The notes: generated by a model not told the origin, from the sequence alone. A stretch of 29,024 nt of DNA from Euryarchaeota archaeon UBA257 (GCA_002498985.1 DAJO01000031.1:1-29024), one strand, 5' to 3'. Shown: positions 7,791-16,977, counted from the stretch's first letter. A program made the numbers and translations.

Positions 7791-8829
7791 AATTTCCACC
7801 CCGGTTTTCTATGGCCCATTCTATAATACTTACATTTGGATTAAATTTTCTTAAATAATCTAATCCTAACCCTTCAATCGCACATTGTACTAACTCTTCT
7901 TCCGAAGCATTATCGGGATCAGGGCAGAACCACTTTCCTGAGTCTAGCATAGCACTTAATGGAACAAGACCTACTAACTCAGATCCACAAGTCTCAGCGC
8001 CATGATCATTAACAATGGATTTGACAGCTTCGTAAGCCTTATGCATCGAGGTTTCAGAGACATTTTGAAGGTTCATCGAAACTTGCGAAATTGAAGATGA
8101 TGGTAGTGGGACACCCATTCCTTGAACATGATTTAATAGACCTTTAATCCTCATTTTCTTGCCATCTTTCTTAATTAATCTACCAGAAGTTCTGACAATA
8201 GAACCAGCAATTTTTGAAGCTTTGGCATCAGTTTCATTGACATTGACATTGTAAGCAACAAGAATATTTCTCGCACCAATAGCTACAGCTCCAAAACGAC
8301 TTTCATTCTCACCCCATATTCCTGACCAACGATCAGGCATCCTAGTATCTTCATTAATCCATTCTCCACCATTAAATCTAGATTCAAGGCCCTCGTATTC
8401 CATTTTCCTGAGACTAGATAATGATGTCCTTTCTTCCGATGAAGCCGCTTCACCATAGAAAAAATGAGGTATTTTTTCACCTATTAATTCTGATAAATCC
8501 TTTGCAGATTGAATACAATGACTCATAGAGTCAGCCGTTAAAGGGACAAAAGGACATACATCAACAGCACCCATACGCGGATGATTTCCTGAATGCCTTC
8601 TCATATCTATTAATTCTAATGATTTGATTATTATTGCGTGAGCGCCTTTTGTTACACTAACTGGATCTCCTGCAATTGTAATTACTGTTCTATTATAATC
8701 AGAATCTGGTTCACAACCCAACACCTTAACTCCTTCAATTTCTCTTGCCGAATCAACAATCGAGTTAATTATATCTAAATCTCTACCCTCGCTAATATTT
8801 GGTACACATTCAATTAGAACATTATTCAT
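7783..8829 (-). CDS. Glutamate formiminotransferase
   Basis: Transfers the formimino group from N-formimino-L-glutamate to tetrahydrofolate, yielding glutamate. It corresponds to the N-terminal domain of mammalian FTCD. 348 residues. Diagnostic stretches are LIECVPNISEGRD at the N terminus, DSDYNRTVITIAG, and HSGNHPRMGAVDVCPFVPL. The start ATG at 8829 has an upstream AGGTGT SD, and the preceding PAN gene ends only 8 bases away. Its presence, instead of HutF/HutG or formiminoglutamase, fixes the pathway branch as folate-dependent. Confidence 0.94.
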   Translation of the reverse strand: MNNVLIECVPNISEGRDLDIINSIVDSAREIEGVKVLGCEPDSDYNRTVITIAGDPVSVTKGAHAIIIKSLELIDMRRHSGNHPRMGAVDVCPFVPLTADSMSHCIQSAKDLSELIGEKIPHFFYGEAASSEERTSLSSLRKMEYEGLESRFNGGEWINEDTRMPDRWSGIWGENESRFGAVAIGARNILVAYNVNVNETDAKASKIAGSIVRTSGRLIKKDGKKMRIKGLLNHVQGMGVPLPSSSISQVSMNLQNVSETSMHKAYEAVKSIVNDHGAETCGSELVGLVPLSAMLDSGKWFCPDPDNASEEELVQCAIEGLGLDYLRKFNPNVSIIEWAIENRGGNYE

Positions 8830-8837
8830 TAAGACAC

Positions 8838-10100
8838 CTAACCGTACAAACGATCAGGGCCATTATTTTGTACCCCTTTTCTTTTCGTATCTATGGATGA
8901 AATCGCATCCTTAAAATGAGACATTTTGCACTTAGAAACACCTTCGGAAATAGCTTTCATACCAACATCAATCGTAATTGCTTTGATTTCAGCACCGCTG
9001 TAACCTTCTGTAATTATAGATAATTTTGAGAAATCAACATTCTTATCTAAAGGCATTTTTCTAGCATGTACATTGAAAATGGCCTCTCGACCCTCAATAT
9101 TTGGTAATGGAATCTCAACAATTCTATCAAACCGCCCCGGTCGAAGTAATGCTTTATCAAGGAGTTCAGGACGATTAGTTGCAGCAATAACTTTTACATT
9201 GTCCAGAGAATTAAATCCATCTAACTCGGATAAAAGTTGCATTAATGTACGCTGAACTTCTCTATCGCCCGATGTAGATGAGTCAAGTCTTTTAGAGCCA
9301 ATAGCATCAATCTCATCGATGAAAATAATGCATGGTGACTTCTTTCTAGCAAGAGAAAATAATTCACGAACCATTCTTCCACCTTCTCCAATATATTTCT
9401 GAGCAAGTTCTGAACCAACTAAACCTAGAAATGTAGCATTTGTATGACTAGCGACTGCTTTGGCAAGCATAGTTTTTCCAGTCCCAGGTGGCCCTGTTAG
9501 CAATACACCCTTAGGAGGTTGAATACCAAATTTCTCGAAAGATTCAGGTTTCTCTAGCGATAGTTCAATAGCATCTCGAACTTCTCTAATTTGTTCATCC
9601 AATCCACCTAAATCTGAATAATTAATATTTGGCTTCTCGATTATTTCAGCACCGGAAACTAATGGATCAAATGCATCTTCAAGTATGTCTATTACTGCTA
9701 AAGTGTCCTGATTCATTGAAACGCGTACACCAGGAAGAATCTTTGAGTTGTCTATTCGAGGATTTTTTGATACAAGGAATATTGTGCCATTTGAACTTCT
9801 GACAACTACTTTTTCCCCTATGACGTCTTGAATATTACCAATTATGTAGGGAGGTGTCCGTAAACTTCTGATCTCTTCATCTAATCTATTAACTCTTTTT
9901 TTTAGTTGACTTAATTCATTCTCAAGAAACATTTTCTCAGTCATTAATTGCTTAGCGTCCTCTGATAGTAAGGCATACTGCTCTCTCAGTTCACTGAGAG
10001 TCTTTTTTGATATAGAATCACCACTAATATCGTTAGTAGATTTATCCTTAGATGGTGAACCGGCGCGACTCGTCATAAGGCTACCTAATGCATTCCACAT
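8838..10100 (-). CDS. pan: Proteasome-activating nucleotidase (PAN)
   Basis: Hexameric AAA+ unfoldase that feeds proteins into the archaeal 20S proteasome. 420 residues in order: N-terminal coiled coil (about 33-80), OB-like domain (about 85-145) and AAA domain. Visible motifs are Walker A GPPGTGKT (203-210), pore loop KYIGEG (235-240), Walker B IIFIDEID (258-265), sensor ATN (307-309) and arginine fingers in RPGRFDR (320-326). The protein ends in LYG, a hydrophobic-Tyr-X (HbYX) motif that docks into the proteasome alpha ring, so it is a true PAN rather than a generic Cdc48-like ATPase. It is the first gene of an operon with the hut genes, with no SD and a 51-base divergent gap to MBF1. Confidence 0.95.
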   Translation of the reverse strand: MWNALGSLMTSRAGSPSKDKSTNDISGDSISKKTLSELREQYALLSEDAKQLMTEKMFLENELSQLKKRVNRLDEEIRSLRTPPYIIGNIQDVIGEKVVVRSSNGTIFLVSKNPRIDNSKILPGVRVSMNQDTLAVIDILEDAFDPLVSGAEIIEKPNINYSDLGGLDEQIREVRDAIELSLEKPESFEKFGIQPPKGVLLTGPPGTGKTMLAKAVASHTNATFLGLVGSELAQKYIGEGGRMVRELFSLARKKSPCIIFIDEIDAIGSKRLDSSTSGDREVQRTLMQLLSELDGFNSLDNVKVIAATNRPELLDKALLRPGRFDRIVEIPLPNIEGREAIFNVHARKMPLDKNVDFSKLSIITEGYSGAEIKAITIDVGMKAISEGVSKCKMSHFKDAISSIDTKRKGVQNNGPDRLYG

Positions 10101-10151
10101 TTGACGCTTATTACCCGAAGCAGTCTTGTATCACACTGTGCTCGCAGTTTC
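10101..10151. promoter_or_regulatory. Compact divergent promoter PAN/MBF1
   Basis: 51 bases lie between the two ATGs. TTGTATC (10126-10132; GATACAA on the other strand) is centred about 23 bases from the MBF1 start and 29 from the PAN start, consistent with one TATA-like element serving two leaderless transcripts. No SD is visible on either side. Confidence 0.4.
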
Positions 10152-10652
10152 ATGGCATCGTGCGAGTTGTGTGGGAAAGAGAAAGTTTCCACTAAAAAGG
10201 CACGGACTGCAGGTATACAAGTTGAAGCCTGTGCAAGGTGCATAGAATCAATGAACCTCCAAGTAGTAGAGTTGCCAACTAAGTTTACTAATATGGTTTC
10301 TAAAAAGAAGCAAGTAGTAACTAGTAGAGGAGTTGCTGGTAAGGATATTATGGCTAAAAAGGAAAAAGAATTAGCTCCAGACTTTCACAAAAGAATCATA
10401 CAAGGACGTAAGAAAAAGGGCTGGGATCAGAGAACATTTGCTCTAAAGATGAATGAAAGATTAAACATAGTTCAAAAAATTGAAAAGGGTGGAAGACCTA
10501 CAGATAAATTGATTCAGAAAATAGAAAAAATATTGTCAATTGAACTTAATGTCGAACGTAGTTCTGAACACACATCTTCAGTTACGGTAAACAAAAGAAA
10601 TATGACTATTGGTGATGCACTTGAAGACCTATTATCTCGGAGGGAAGAATAG
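10152..10652 (+). CDS. Archaeal multiprotein bridging factor 1 (MBF1)
   Basis: 166 residues with an N-terminal zinc ribbon (C4, C7, C27, C30: CELC and CARC) and a C-terminal XRE/Cro-type helix-turn-helix (about 73-130, with GWDQRTFALKMNERLNIVQKIEKGG). This is the standard layout of archaeal MBF1, a ribosome- or transcription-associated helper protein. The longer frame beginning at 10101 adds 17 residues unlike the family; ATG 10152, giving MASCELCGKE, is preferred. The stop codon shares a base with the GTG start of tsr3, so the two are co-translated. Confidence 0.92.
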   Translation: MASCELCGKEKVSTKKARTAGIQVEACARCIESMNLQVVELPTKFTNMVSKKKQVVTSRGVAGKDIMAKKEKELAPDFHKRIIQGRKKKGWDQRTFALKMNERLNIVQKIEKGGRPTDKLIQKIEKILSIELNVERSSEHTSSVTVNKRNMTIGDALEDLLSRREE

Positions 10653-11197
10653 TGGGGAATGTCCCTTTACATATCATCCATTTAGAACAAGATGATCCGA
10701 AGAAATGTACCGCAAGAAGATTACAAAAATATGGGCATGCCATATTGCATACTAATATCAAGAAATCTCCTAAGAGAGGGTTTTTATTAGACCCGAAAGC
10801 AGGTTTGTTATTAGGACCAGATGATAAAAATAGTATTGACAGAAGAGCAGCAATAGTAGCCTTAGATTGTTCATGGAAACAAATTGATTCATCACTAAAA
10901 TATATTGAGAACAATACAAAATTAGAGGGGCGAACCCTACCTTGTGTATTGGCTGCAAATCCTGTATCTTGGGGTAAACCAGGTAGATTATCTACCTCGG
11001 AGGCTCTGGCACTGAGTTTAGTTCTGATTGATAGATGGGAACAGGCTAGAAATATTATGAAACCATTCCGATTTGGCGATTCATTCTTCCAATTAAATGC
11101 GGAGCCCCTTGAAGCATATGCCGGAGCGAAAAACAATTCTGAATTAGCAGAAATACAATGGGAATTTTTTGATAAACCTGAATCATCTGACTTGTGA
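10652..11197 (+). CDS. tsr3: 16S rRNA aminocarboxypropyltransferase Tsr3
   Basis: SPOUT-like enzyme that moves the aminocarboxypropyl group of SAM onto an N1-methylpseudouridine of small-subunit rRNA during ribosome maturation. 181 residues with family landmarks LDPKAGLLLGPDD, VALDCSW, RTLPCVLAANPVSWGKPGRL, and FRFGDSFFQLN. It starts with GTG at 10652, one base overlapping the MBF1 stop, behind the SD GGAGG at 10639-10643 (8-base spacing). The 3' end overlaps convergent metG by 15 bases. Confidence 0.93.
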   Translation: MGNVPLHIIHLEQDDPKKCTARRLQKYGHAILHTNIKKSPKRGFLLDPKAGLLLGPDDKNSIDRRAAIVALDCSWKQIDSSLKYIENNTKLEGRTLPCVLAANPVSWGKPGRLSTSEALALSLVLIDRWEQARNIMKPFRFGDSFFQLNAEPLEAYAGAKNNSELAEIQWEFFDKPESSDL

Positions 11198-13360
11198 ACC
11201 AGTAGGCATGTCTGAATCTAAAGTTAGAACTGAAACTTTACCATCTCCATCATCTGCAGCTAAAATCATACCTTCAGATATTATTCCTCTAAGTTTTCTA
11301 GGTTTAAGATTTGCAACAAATACAACTTGCTTACCTAAAAGTTGATCTTTTTCATAAATTCCTTTTAATCCTGCACAAACAGTTCTGGTTGATTCGGGGC
11401 CATCTTCAATGGTGACAACATATAATTTGTCAGCATTAGGGTGATCATCTATTGCTACTACTTTTCCTGTTTTCATTTCTACTTTCATAAAATCTTCAAA
11501 ATCGATATAATTCACATCCTCTTCCTTAACTTCTTTATCATCTGCACTACTACCCGCAATTAGTTTTTCTCTTTCTAGTATTTCCTCAATTTCTAACCTA
11601 TTGAACAAAGGTTTAGGTTTATCGGAATTCCATGAAAAATTGTTATCAAAACTAAAAGAATCTTCAAATAAAATATTATCGATAACAGTATCCTCACCTA
11701 GCATTGCCCATAATTCATCGGATTGGAATGGTAAAAATGGACGCAGTGTAATGGCAAGACCCCTGCATATTTGCCAGCAAAATGCTAAGGTCGACAAAGA
11801 CTTAGATTTTTCAGGAGAACCTTCTAATTTCATATATTTCCAAGGTTCTGAATGTTGAATAAGTCCATTACCGATTTGTGAAATATTCATTAATGATCTC
11901 AAAGCCTCTTTGAATCTCTGTTTCTCCATTGAATTAATAGCACTTTCTAATAATTCTTGAATTTTAATAATTGATTCTTCGTGATCCTCCAAATTATAAT
12001 ATTGAGATAATGGATTATCGTTATTAATTGATTCTAATCTATGAGATAAGGTCATTACTCTATGGACAAAATTACCATAAGTTCCAATTAATTCATTATT
12101 CACTTTATCTACATATTCTTCCCATCGGAAATCAGTATCATGGCCCTCAGGCATATTAATTGAGAGGAAGTAACGCAATGTGTCCGGACTGTGATTTTCC
12201 AAAAAAGAAGGTAACCAAACAGCATGTTTTCTGCTTTTACTAAATTGACCACCTTGGAGCATTAGGAATTCCATTGCAGGGACGTTTGTTTCAAGAACTA
12301 ACTCACCTGGCTGAATAATACTACTTGGTGCATTCCCAGAATTAGCAGAATTAAGACCCATGATAATTGAGGGCCATATCACAGTATGAAATGGAATGTT
12401 ATCCTTACCCATGAAATAAATGTGCTTAGGCTCTATTCCATCATCCGATTTGACCCACCATTTTTTCCAATCATTACTATTCTCAGAGAATTTTTCTGCC
12501 CAAATTCTTGAACACGTCAAATATCCTTGGACTGCTTCAAACCAAACATAAATTCTTTTTGTATCCCAATCCTTATCTGAAATTGGAACCTTGATCCCCC
12601 ACTCCATATCTCGAGTTACTGCCCTCGGTCTTAGTTCCATATTAAGCCAATTTTTAGTCATAGCTCTAACATTAGGTTTCCAAATTTTTTGCTTCGTTTG
12701 GGAATGCTTTTCAAGTTCATCTTGGAATTGATTAAGTTGGAAAAAGAAATGATCCGTATCTCTAATCTCAATTTTTGCATCGGGATCCATTTTTGAACGT
12801 GGATTAATTAGTTCAATGGATTCATATGTAGACCCACAATCGTCACATTGGTCACCTCTAGCATCATCAGAACCACACACTGGACATTCTCCTTCGACGT
12901 ATCTATCAGGAAGGAATTTTGTCACACCATCAGAACTAATAGAACAATACTGTTGCATGGTTTGTTGCTTAAGGAAACCAGAATCTTTCAACTGAGTAAA
13001 GTATTCTTGAACTAATTCCTTATGTCTAGGGTCTGTTGTACGGTTGTACAAAGTACCTCCAAATTCTAATCCTCTAGAGTCAATATTGTTTCCCCAAGAG
13101 CATCCTAAGTCTATTAATGCTTGAGTATTAATCTCATGGTATCTATCCACTATTTGCTGTGGATCAACATTCTCTTGATCAGCTGTTACTGTTATTGGTG
13201 TACCATGCTCATCGGAGCCACTACACATTATGACTGAGCGGCCTCGAGATCTCTCGTACCTATATTGAATATCTGCTGGTAAACAGTTACCTGCGACATG
13301 ACCTAAATGTAGTGGGCCATTTGCATACGGCCAAGCCATAAATATCGCTACATACTCCAT
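11183..13360 (-). CDS. metG: Methionyl-tRNA synthetase with C-terminal tRNA-binding domain
   Basis: Charges tRNA-Met. About 725 residues. The class I HIGH signature appears as HLGH (residues 18-21), the zinc knuckle as CPVCGSDDARGDQCDDCG, and the KMSKS loop as FSKSR. The C-terminal about 110 residues (FMKVEMKTGKVVAIDDHPN onward) are the OB-fold tRNA-binding module found in dimeric MetRS and Arc1p-like proteins. A TTG at 13375 would extend the frame by 5 residues, but the SD GGAGGTGG (13366-13373) is placed 5 bases before ATG 13360 and lies inside that extension, so 13360 is the start. Confidence 0.96.
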   Translation of the reverse strand: MEYVAIFMAWPYANGPLHLGHVAGNCLPADIQYRYERSRGRSVIMCSGSDEHGTPITVTADQENVDPQQIVDRYHEINTQALIDLGCSWGNNIDSRGLEFGGTLYNRTTDPRHKELVQEYFTQLKDSGFLKQQTMQQYCSISSDGVTKFLPDRYVEGECPVCGSDDARGDQCDDCGSTYESIELINPRSKMDPDAKIEIRDTDHFFFQLNQFQDELEKHSQTKQKIWKPNVRAMTKNWLNMELRPRAVTRDMEWGIKVPISDKDWDTKRIYVWFEAVQGYLTCSRIWAEKFSENSNDWKKWWVKSDDGIEPKHIYFMGKDNIPFHTVIWPSIIMGLNSANSGNAPSSIIQPGELVLETNVPAMEFLMLQGGQFSKSRKHAVWLPSFLENHSPDTLRYFLSINMPEGHDTDFRWEEYVDKVNNELIGTYGNFVHRVMTLSHRLESINNDNPLSQYYNLEDHEESIIKIQELLESAINSMEKQRFKEALRSLMNISQIGNGLIQHSEPWKYMKLEGSPEKSKSLSTLAFCWQICRGLAITLRPFLPFQSDELWAMLGEDTVIDNILFEDSFSFDNNFSWNSDKPKPLFNRLEIEEILEREKLIAGSSADDKEVKEEDVNYIDFEDFMKVEMKTGKVVAIDDHPNADKLYVVTIEDGPESTRTVCAGLKGIYEKDQLLGKQVVFVANLKPRKLRGIISEGMILAADDGDGKVSVLTLDSDMPTGSQVR

Positions 13361-13365
13361 TTTTT

Positions 13366-13373
13366 CCACCTCC
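13366..13373 (-). promoter_or_regulatory. Shine-Dalgarno site deciding the metG start
   Basis: GGAGGTGG on the minus strand, 5 bases before ATG 13360. It shows that strong SD-led initiation coexists with apparently leaderless genes in this genome. Confidence 0.8.
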
Positions 13374-13507
13374 AATATACACCGGTAGCAAATGCGTGAA
13401 GCACCATGTTTATGTCTTAATCGCTCCTGTTACGTCCCGAACTTAACCGCATGTCATGCAGTTACTACAGTAAAACCAACCCAAAAGTTCTCTAAGAGGC
13501 AATAAAA

Positions 13508-14572
13508 GTGGAACCTACTACATTGATTATTTTTTACGCATCACTAGCATTAGGCGCATCTTTCCTATGTAGCATATTGGAGGCTGTTTTGCTTTCAACA
13601 ACTCATGGACACATAGTTGCACTTAAAGACACACATCCAAAGATAAGTAAAACTTGGAGCGATTTCAAAGAAGACCCTGAGGGCCCTCTAACCGCTATTT
13701 TAACACTCAACACGATTGCACACACTGTTGGTGCATTAGGTGTTGGTCATGAAGTAGAGAATGCTTACCAAGGAGAATATGTCATAGCAGTATCTGCATC
13801 CCTACTTACTATTGCAATTTTATTGCTAAGTGAAATTTTACCTAAGACAATAGGTGCTCTGTATTGGAGGAAATTGACAGTTAGTTCGGCTCGAATCCTG
13901 AAAGTACTAATGTTTGTATTATTGCCGATTGTCTATCCAATAGAAAAACTACGTTCCATTTTCCCTACAGTACATACAGAGGCTGTTACTAGAGATGAAT
14001 TGTCTCATCTAGCGGATATTGCGGAAGAAAATCAAGTAATTGAAAGAGATGAAGAAAAAGTCATCCAAAATTTACTTGGTTTAAGGGAGAAAACAGTGGC
14101 TTCTATAATGACCCCCAGGATAGTAATGGAAACCGCATCAAGTGATGAAACAGTAGCTATGATTAGGGAAAGAATACCAATTATGGTGCATGGCCGTATG
14201 CCAGTTACTATGAATCAAAATATTGATGAAATATATGGAATGGTCCTACGTAGTGAGATACTAAGAGAAGCAGCAGCGGATAATGATAGTAAATTAATGA
14301 AAGATATTTCTAGAGATTTGCATTCGTGTAGAGATATTGATTCTGTTGACAAAGCACTAGATATTTTATTGGATAATAAAGAACAGATACTTATCGTTAA
14401 AGATGAATTTGGAGGCACTGTTGGATTAGTGACCATGGAAGACATTATTGAAACATTACTAGGTGTAGAAATTGTTGATGAAGATGATCAGGATGCAATT
14501 GAAGAAGGAAATCACCATGAAGATATGAGAGAGCTAGCAAAAATAAGAAAGGAAGAACTTGAATCAAATTAA
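13508..14572 (+). CDS. CNNM/CorC-type membrane protein (DUF21 plus CBS pair)
   Basis: 354 residues. The N-terminal about 170 residues form a DUF21 transmembrane domain with several hydrophobic helices, including LSEILPKTIGALYW, the conserved family motif. A pair of CBS domains follows (about 195-325, VASIMTPRIVM to GGTVGLVTMEDIIETLLG). The protein ends in an acidic tail and lacks the C-terminal CorC_HlyC domain of the longer bacterial members. The family is linked to Mg2+ or other divalent cation efflux, with the CBS pair sensing nucleotides. Start is GTG 13508 with AGAGG upstream. It stands alone, converging on the next gene. Confidence 0.88.
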   Translation: MEPTTLIIFYASLALGASFLCSILEAVLLSTTHGHIVALKDTHPKISKTWSDFKEDPEGPLTAILTLNTIAHTVGALGVGHEVENAYQGEYVIAVSASLLTIAILLLSEILPKTIGALYWRKLTVSSARILKVLMFVLLPIVYPIEKLRSIFPTVHTEAVTRDELSHLADIAEENQVIERDEEKVIQNLLGLREKTVASIMTPRIVMETASSDETVAMIRERIPIMVHGRMPVTMNQNIDEIYGMVLRSEILREAAADNDSKLMKDISRDLHSCRDIDSVDKALDILLDNKEQILIVKDEFGGTVGLVTMEDIIETLLGVEIVDEDDQDAIEEGNHHEDMRELAKIRKEELESN

Positions 14573-14580
14573 GTTTTTTT
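14573..14580 (+). terminator. T7 tract between convergent genes
   Basis: The 8 bases between the stop of the CBS protein and the end of the kinase gene are almost all T on the plus strand. This is the usual archaeal oligo-T termination signal. No hairpin was seen. Confidence 0.5.
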
Positions 14581-15492
14581 CTAAAATGGCAACACTTTGT
14601 CAAGCCTAGAAGTCATTTCTAGGTACCTATTTTCATGTTCAGTACCTGGCATATTTATCTTAAATTGCCAATATCTCCAAGCGGCAATGGACAAAGTAGC
14701 TAATTTATGTAAATCAGGAAGTGCCGAAATTTCCTCTTCGGATAGTGTTCTAATTGATTGATACCCGTCTAAAATAGCATTCCATCTTTCGCCTATAGGC
14801 TCACCATTTTCCCATCCAAAACCAACAAATGTCATCACTAGGTCGAATGCTAAAATATCATTACATACTTCTTCAAAATCAAGTATCGATATTGCTCGAT
14901 TATTATATCCGATCACATTATCAGGAAATAAATCACCATGAATTATTCCTCTTGGTAATTCTTCTAGATTTAGTAACAAAGATTTAGATGATTTAAGTTC
15001 AATAAGAAAATCGTTCCAATCATTTTTCGCATCGGCAATAATAAATAATTTTTCAAATAATTTTACCCCCATAGAAAAATCTGATTTTAAATTTTCAGGA
15101 GGTTTTACTAAATGCATTTTTGCTTGAATTACACCCAAAGAAAATAATGATTCGTAATCATTTCCCAACCAATTACCATCAACAAATGGTAATATGGTCC
15201 AAGGAAGTCCATCTTTCATCACAATGAATTCTCCATTATCAAACTTGATCGGGTTAGGAGTTGGAATTCCCGATTCAAAAAGATAAGATGTTATATTTAC
15301 TAAGTAATCGACTTCATCGAGACTTTGTTCATTCCATATCTTAAGTACTAGTTTGGTTTGATCTTCAAGAATTAATAAATAATTTGAATTTGCCCAACCA
15401 CCATCAAGTTTTTGTATCGTGATAAGATTATTGAATCCTGCTTTTTTAATGACATCAGAAGCCTCCTCAAGAGTTACTTCTGTGTATGCCAT
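14581..15492 (-). CDS. APH-family small-molecule kinase (hydroxylysine/homoserine kinase-like)
   Basis: 303 residues of the aminoglycoside phosphotransferase/choline kinase fold. The catalytic loop is HGDLFPDN (H185, D187, N192), the metal-binding loop is ILDFEE (D205), and the likely ATP lysine is K51 in LVLKIW. The family phosphorylates hydroxyls of small amines and amino acids: homoserine (ThrB type II), choline, 5-hydroxylysine, methylthioribose. It is divergently paired, 71 bases apart, with a phospho-lyase-type PLP enzyme. The same pair of activities works together in hydroxylysine breakdown in animals, so an amino-alcohol kinase role is inferred. Homoserine kinase is the main alternative; the sequence alone does not settle the substrate. 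Confidence 0.78.
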   Translation of the reverse strand: MAYTEVTLEEASDVIKKAGFNNLITIQKLDGGWANSNYLLILEDQTKLVLKIWNEQSLDEVDYLVNITSYLFESGIPTPNPIKFDNGEFIVMKDGLPWTILPFVDGNWLGNDYESLFSLGVIQAKMHLVKPPENLKSDFSMGVKLFEKLFIIADAKNDWNDFLIELKSSKSLLLNLEELPRGIIHGDLFPDNVIGYNNRAISILDFEEVCNDILAFDLVMTFVGFGWENGEPIGERWNAILDGYQSIRTLSEEEISALPDLHKLATLSIAAWRYWQFKINMPGTEHENRYLEMTSRLDKVLPF

Positions 15493-15563
15493 AGATGGAC
15501 TACATCTGTTATCTATATCGTATTATCGATTAGAGATATTCAAATGAAAGCATTAAATTATCT
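15493..15563. promoter_or_regulatory. Divergent promoter, kinase / phospho-lyase
   Basis: A 71-base AT-rich gap. CTATATC (15513-15519) is about 24 bases from the kinase ATG, and GAGATATT (15533-15540) about 27 bases from the PLP-enzyme ATG. Both are at the spacing of archaeal TATA boxes for leaderless messages; no SD is visible. Confidence 0.4.
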
Positions 15564-16880
15564 ATGTACAATCATTTGTTTGTGGAAATATCTGAAAGTA
15601 AGCTGGAATTATCTCTTGAAGAAATACTAAAAATCAGAGAAAGACATCTCAGTAAATCACTTTCGATTGGTCACGGGAAACCACTTCATATATCTAGAGG
15701 AGAAATGCAATATCTATATTCTAAGTCTGGAGAAAAATATCTAGATTTAGTGAATAATGTTTGCCATGTCGGACATTGTAATCCCCATGTAGTTAATGCA
15801 GGTCAGAAACAAATGGCTAAACTAAACACTAATACTAGATACATATATGATGGTTTAACTGAATATATTGAGAGATTATCTAATACTTTACCAAAAGGAC
15901 TAGACTTTGGATTCTTAGTTAATTCGGGTAGTGAAGCAAATGAACTTGCTATCAGACTGGCAAGAGCATACACAAATAATCATGATATTGTGGTTATGGA
16001 AGGAGCATATCATGGCCATACTGGAATGTTAATTGACCTGAGCCCATATAAATTTAGAGGACCAGGGGGCAAAGGAACTGCTGAAGACTGGGTTCATGTT
16101 GCCCCTGTCCCTGATATATACCGAGATGATTCAAGAGATTATCAAAATGAGTTTGATAGTATTATCAAAAATGCGAATCCTATAGCAGGATTTATAGTGG
16201 AAACAATGCTTTCTTGTGCCGGACAGATACCTTTTCCAGAAGGTTATTTGGCTAAATCGTTTGAATCAATACGTAACTTAGGAGGATTATGTATTGCAGA
16301 CGAGGTACAGGTTGGGTTTGGCAGAATTGGAAGCCACATGTGGGCATTTGAGGAACAGGGAGTTGTTCCTGACATCGTCGTAATGGGGAAACCAATTGGG
16401 AATGGTCACCCAATGGCAGCGGTATTCACAACAAAAGAGATTGCCGCTTCATTTAAGGAAATGGAATTTTTTTCTACTTTTGGAGGTAATCCAGTTTCTT
16501 GTGCTATAGGGATGGCGGTATTGGATGTTATAGAAAATGACAATCTGATAGAAAAATCAAAAATCATGGGAGATTTATTTATTGACGGATTAACTGAATT
16601 AACAAAGAGACATAAGATAATTGGTGATGTAAGAGGAAAAGGTCTATTTTTAGGTATTGAACTAGTTAAGGATCATTCATCGCTTGAACCTGCGACTAAA
16701 GAAGCAGAGCTGTTAGTGGAAGGTATGTTATCAAAAAATATCCTACTCAGCATAGATGGCCCAAGAAAAAATGTAATTAAAATTAAACCACCAATGGTGA
16801 TTACAGAAGATGATGTGAAAAGAACAATTCTTTCTCTAGATAAAACATTTAGTGAAATAGAAAATTATCATTTTAATTAA
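15564..16880 (+). CDS. Class-III PLP enzyme of the phosphoethanolamine / phosphohydroxylysine phospho-lyase type
   Basis: 438 residues, fold type I aminotransferase class III. SGSEAN (121-126) binds PLP phosphate, ADEVQVGFGR (245-254) carries the PLP-ring aspartate D246, and K276 in MGKPIGNGHP is the Schiff-base lysine. Recalled from memory, the match to animal ETNPPL and PHYKPL is strong over the whole length, including NNVCHVGHCNP, LVNSGSEAN, ISPYKF-like LSPYKF, FGGNPVSCAIGMAVLD and the C-terminal NVIKIKPPMVITEDD. Those enzymes cleave phosphoethanolamine or 5-phosphohydroxylysine to an aldehyde, ammonia and phosphate, rather than transaminate. The adjacent kinase could make the substrate. 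An ordinary omega-aminotransferase is the alternative. Confidence 0.85.
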   Translation: MYNHLFVEISESKLELSLEEILKIRERHLSKSLSIGHGKPLHISRGEMQYLYSKSGEKYLDLVNNVCHVGHCNPHVVNAGQKQMAKLNTNTRYIYDGLTEYIERLSNTLPKGLDFGFLVNSGSEANELAIRLARAYTNNHDIVVMEGAYHGHTGMLIDLSPYKFRGPGGKGTAEDWVHVAPVPDIYRDDSRDYQNEFDSIIKNANPIAGFIVETMLSCAGQIPFPEGYLAKSFESIRNLGGLCIADEVQVGFGRIGSHMWAFEEQGVVPDIVVMGKPIGNGHPMAAVFTTKEIAASFKEMEFFSTFGGNPVSCAIGMAVLDVIENDNLIEKSKIMGDLFIDGLTELTKRHKIIGDVRGKGLFLGIELVKDHSSLEPATKEAELLVEGMLSKNILLSIDGPRKNVIKIKPPMVITEDDVKRTILSLDKTFSEIENYHFN

Positions 16881-16977
16881 TTATTTCAGAAACTATTTCC
16901 AAATATCTGAATGTTTATCTGATTCTTTTGTCTCAAAAAAGATATATTCTACCATAATATGTTCTAGAGATAATGGT

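Noticed and set aside
13449..13459. GCATGTCATGC near-palindrome upstream of the CBS protein
   Set aside because: Arms of only 5 bases, about 50 bases from the start, no other support.
14581..15492. Homoserine kinase (ThrB type II) as the firm name
   Set aside because: The catalytic loop fits, but the neighbouring gene is a phospho-lyase-type enzyme and no threonine genes are nearby; kept as an alternative only.
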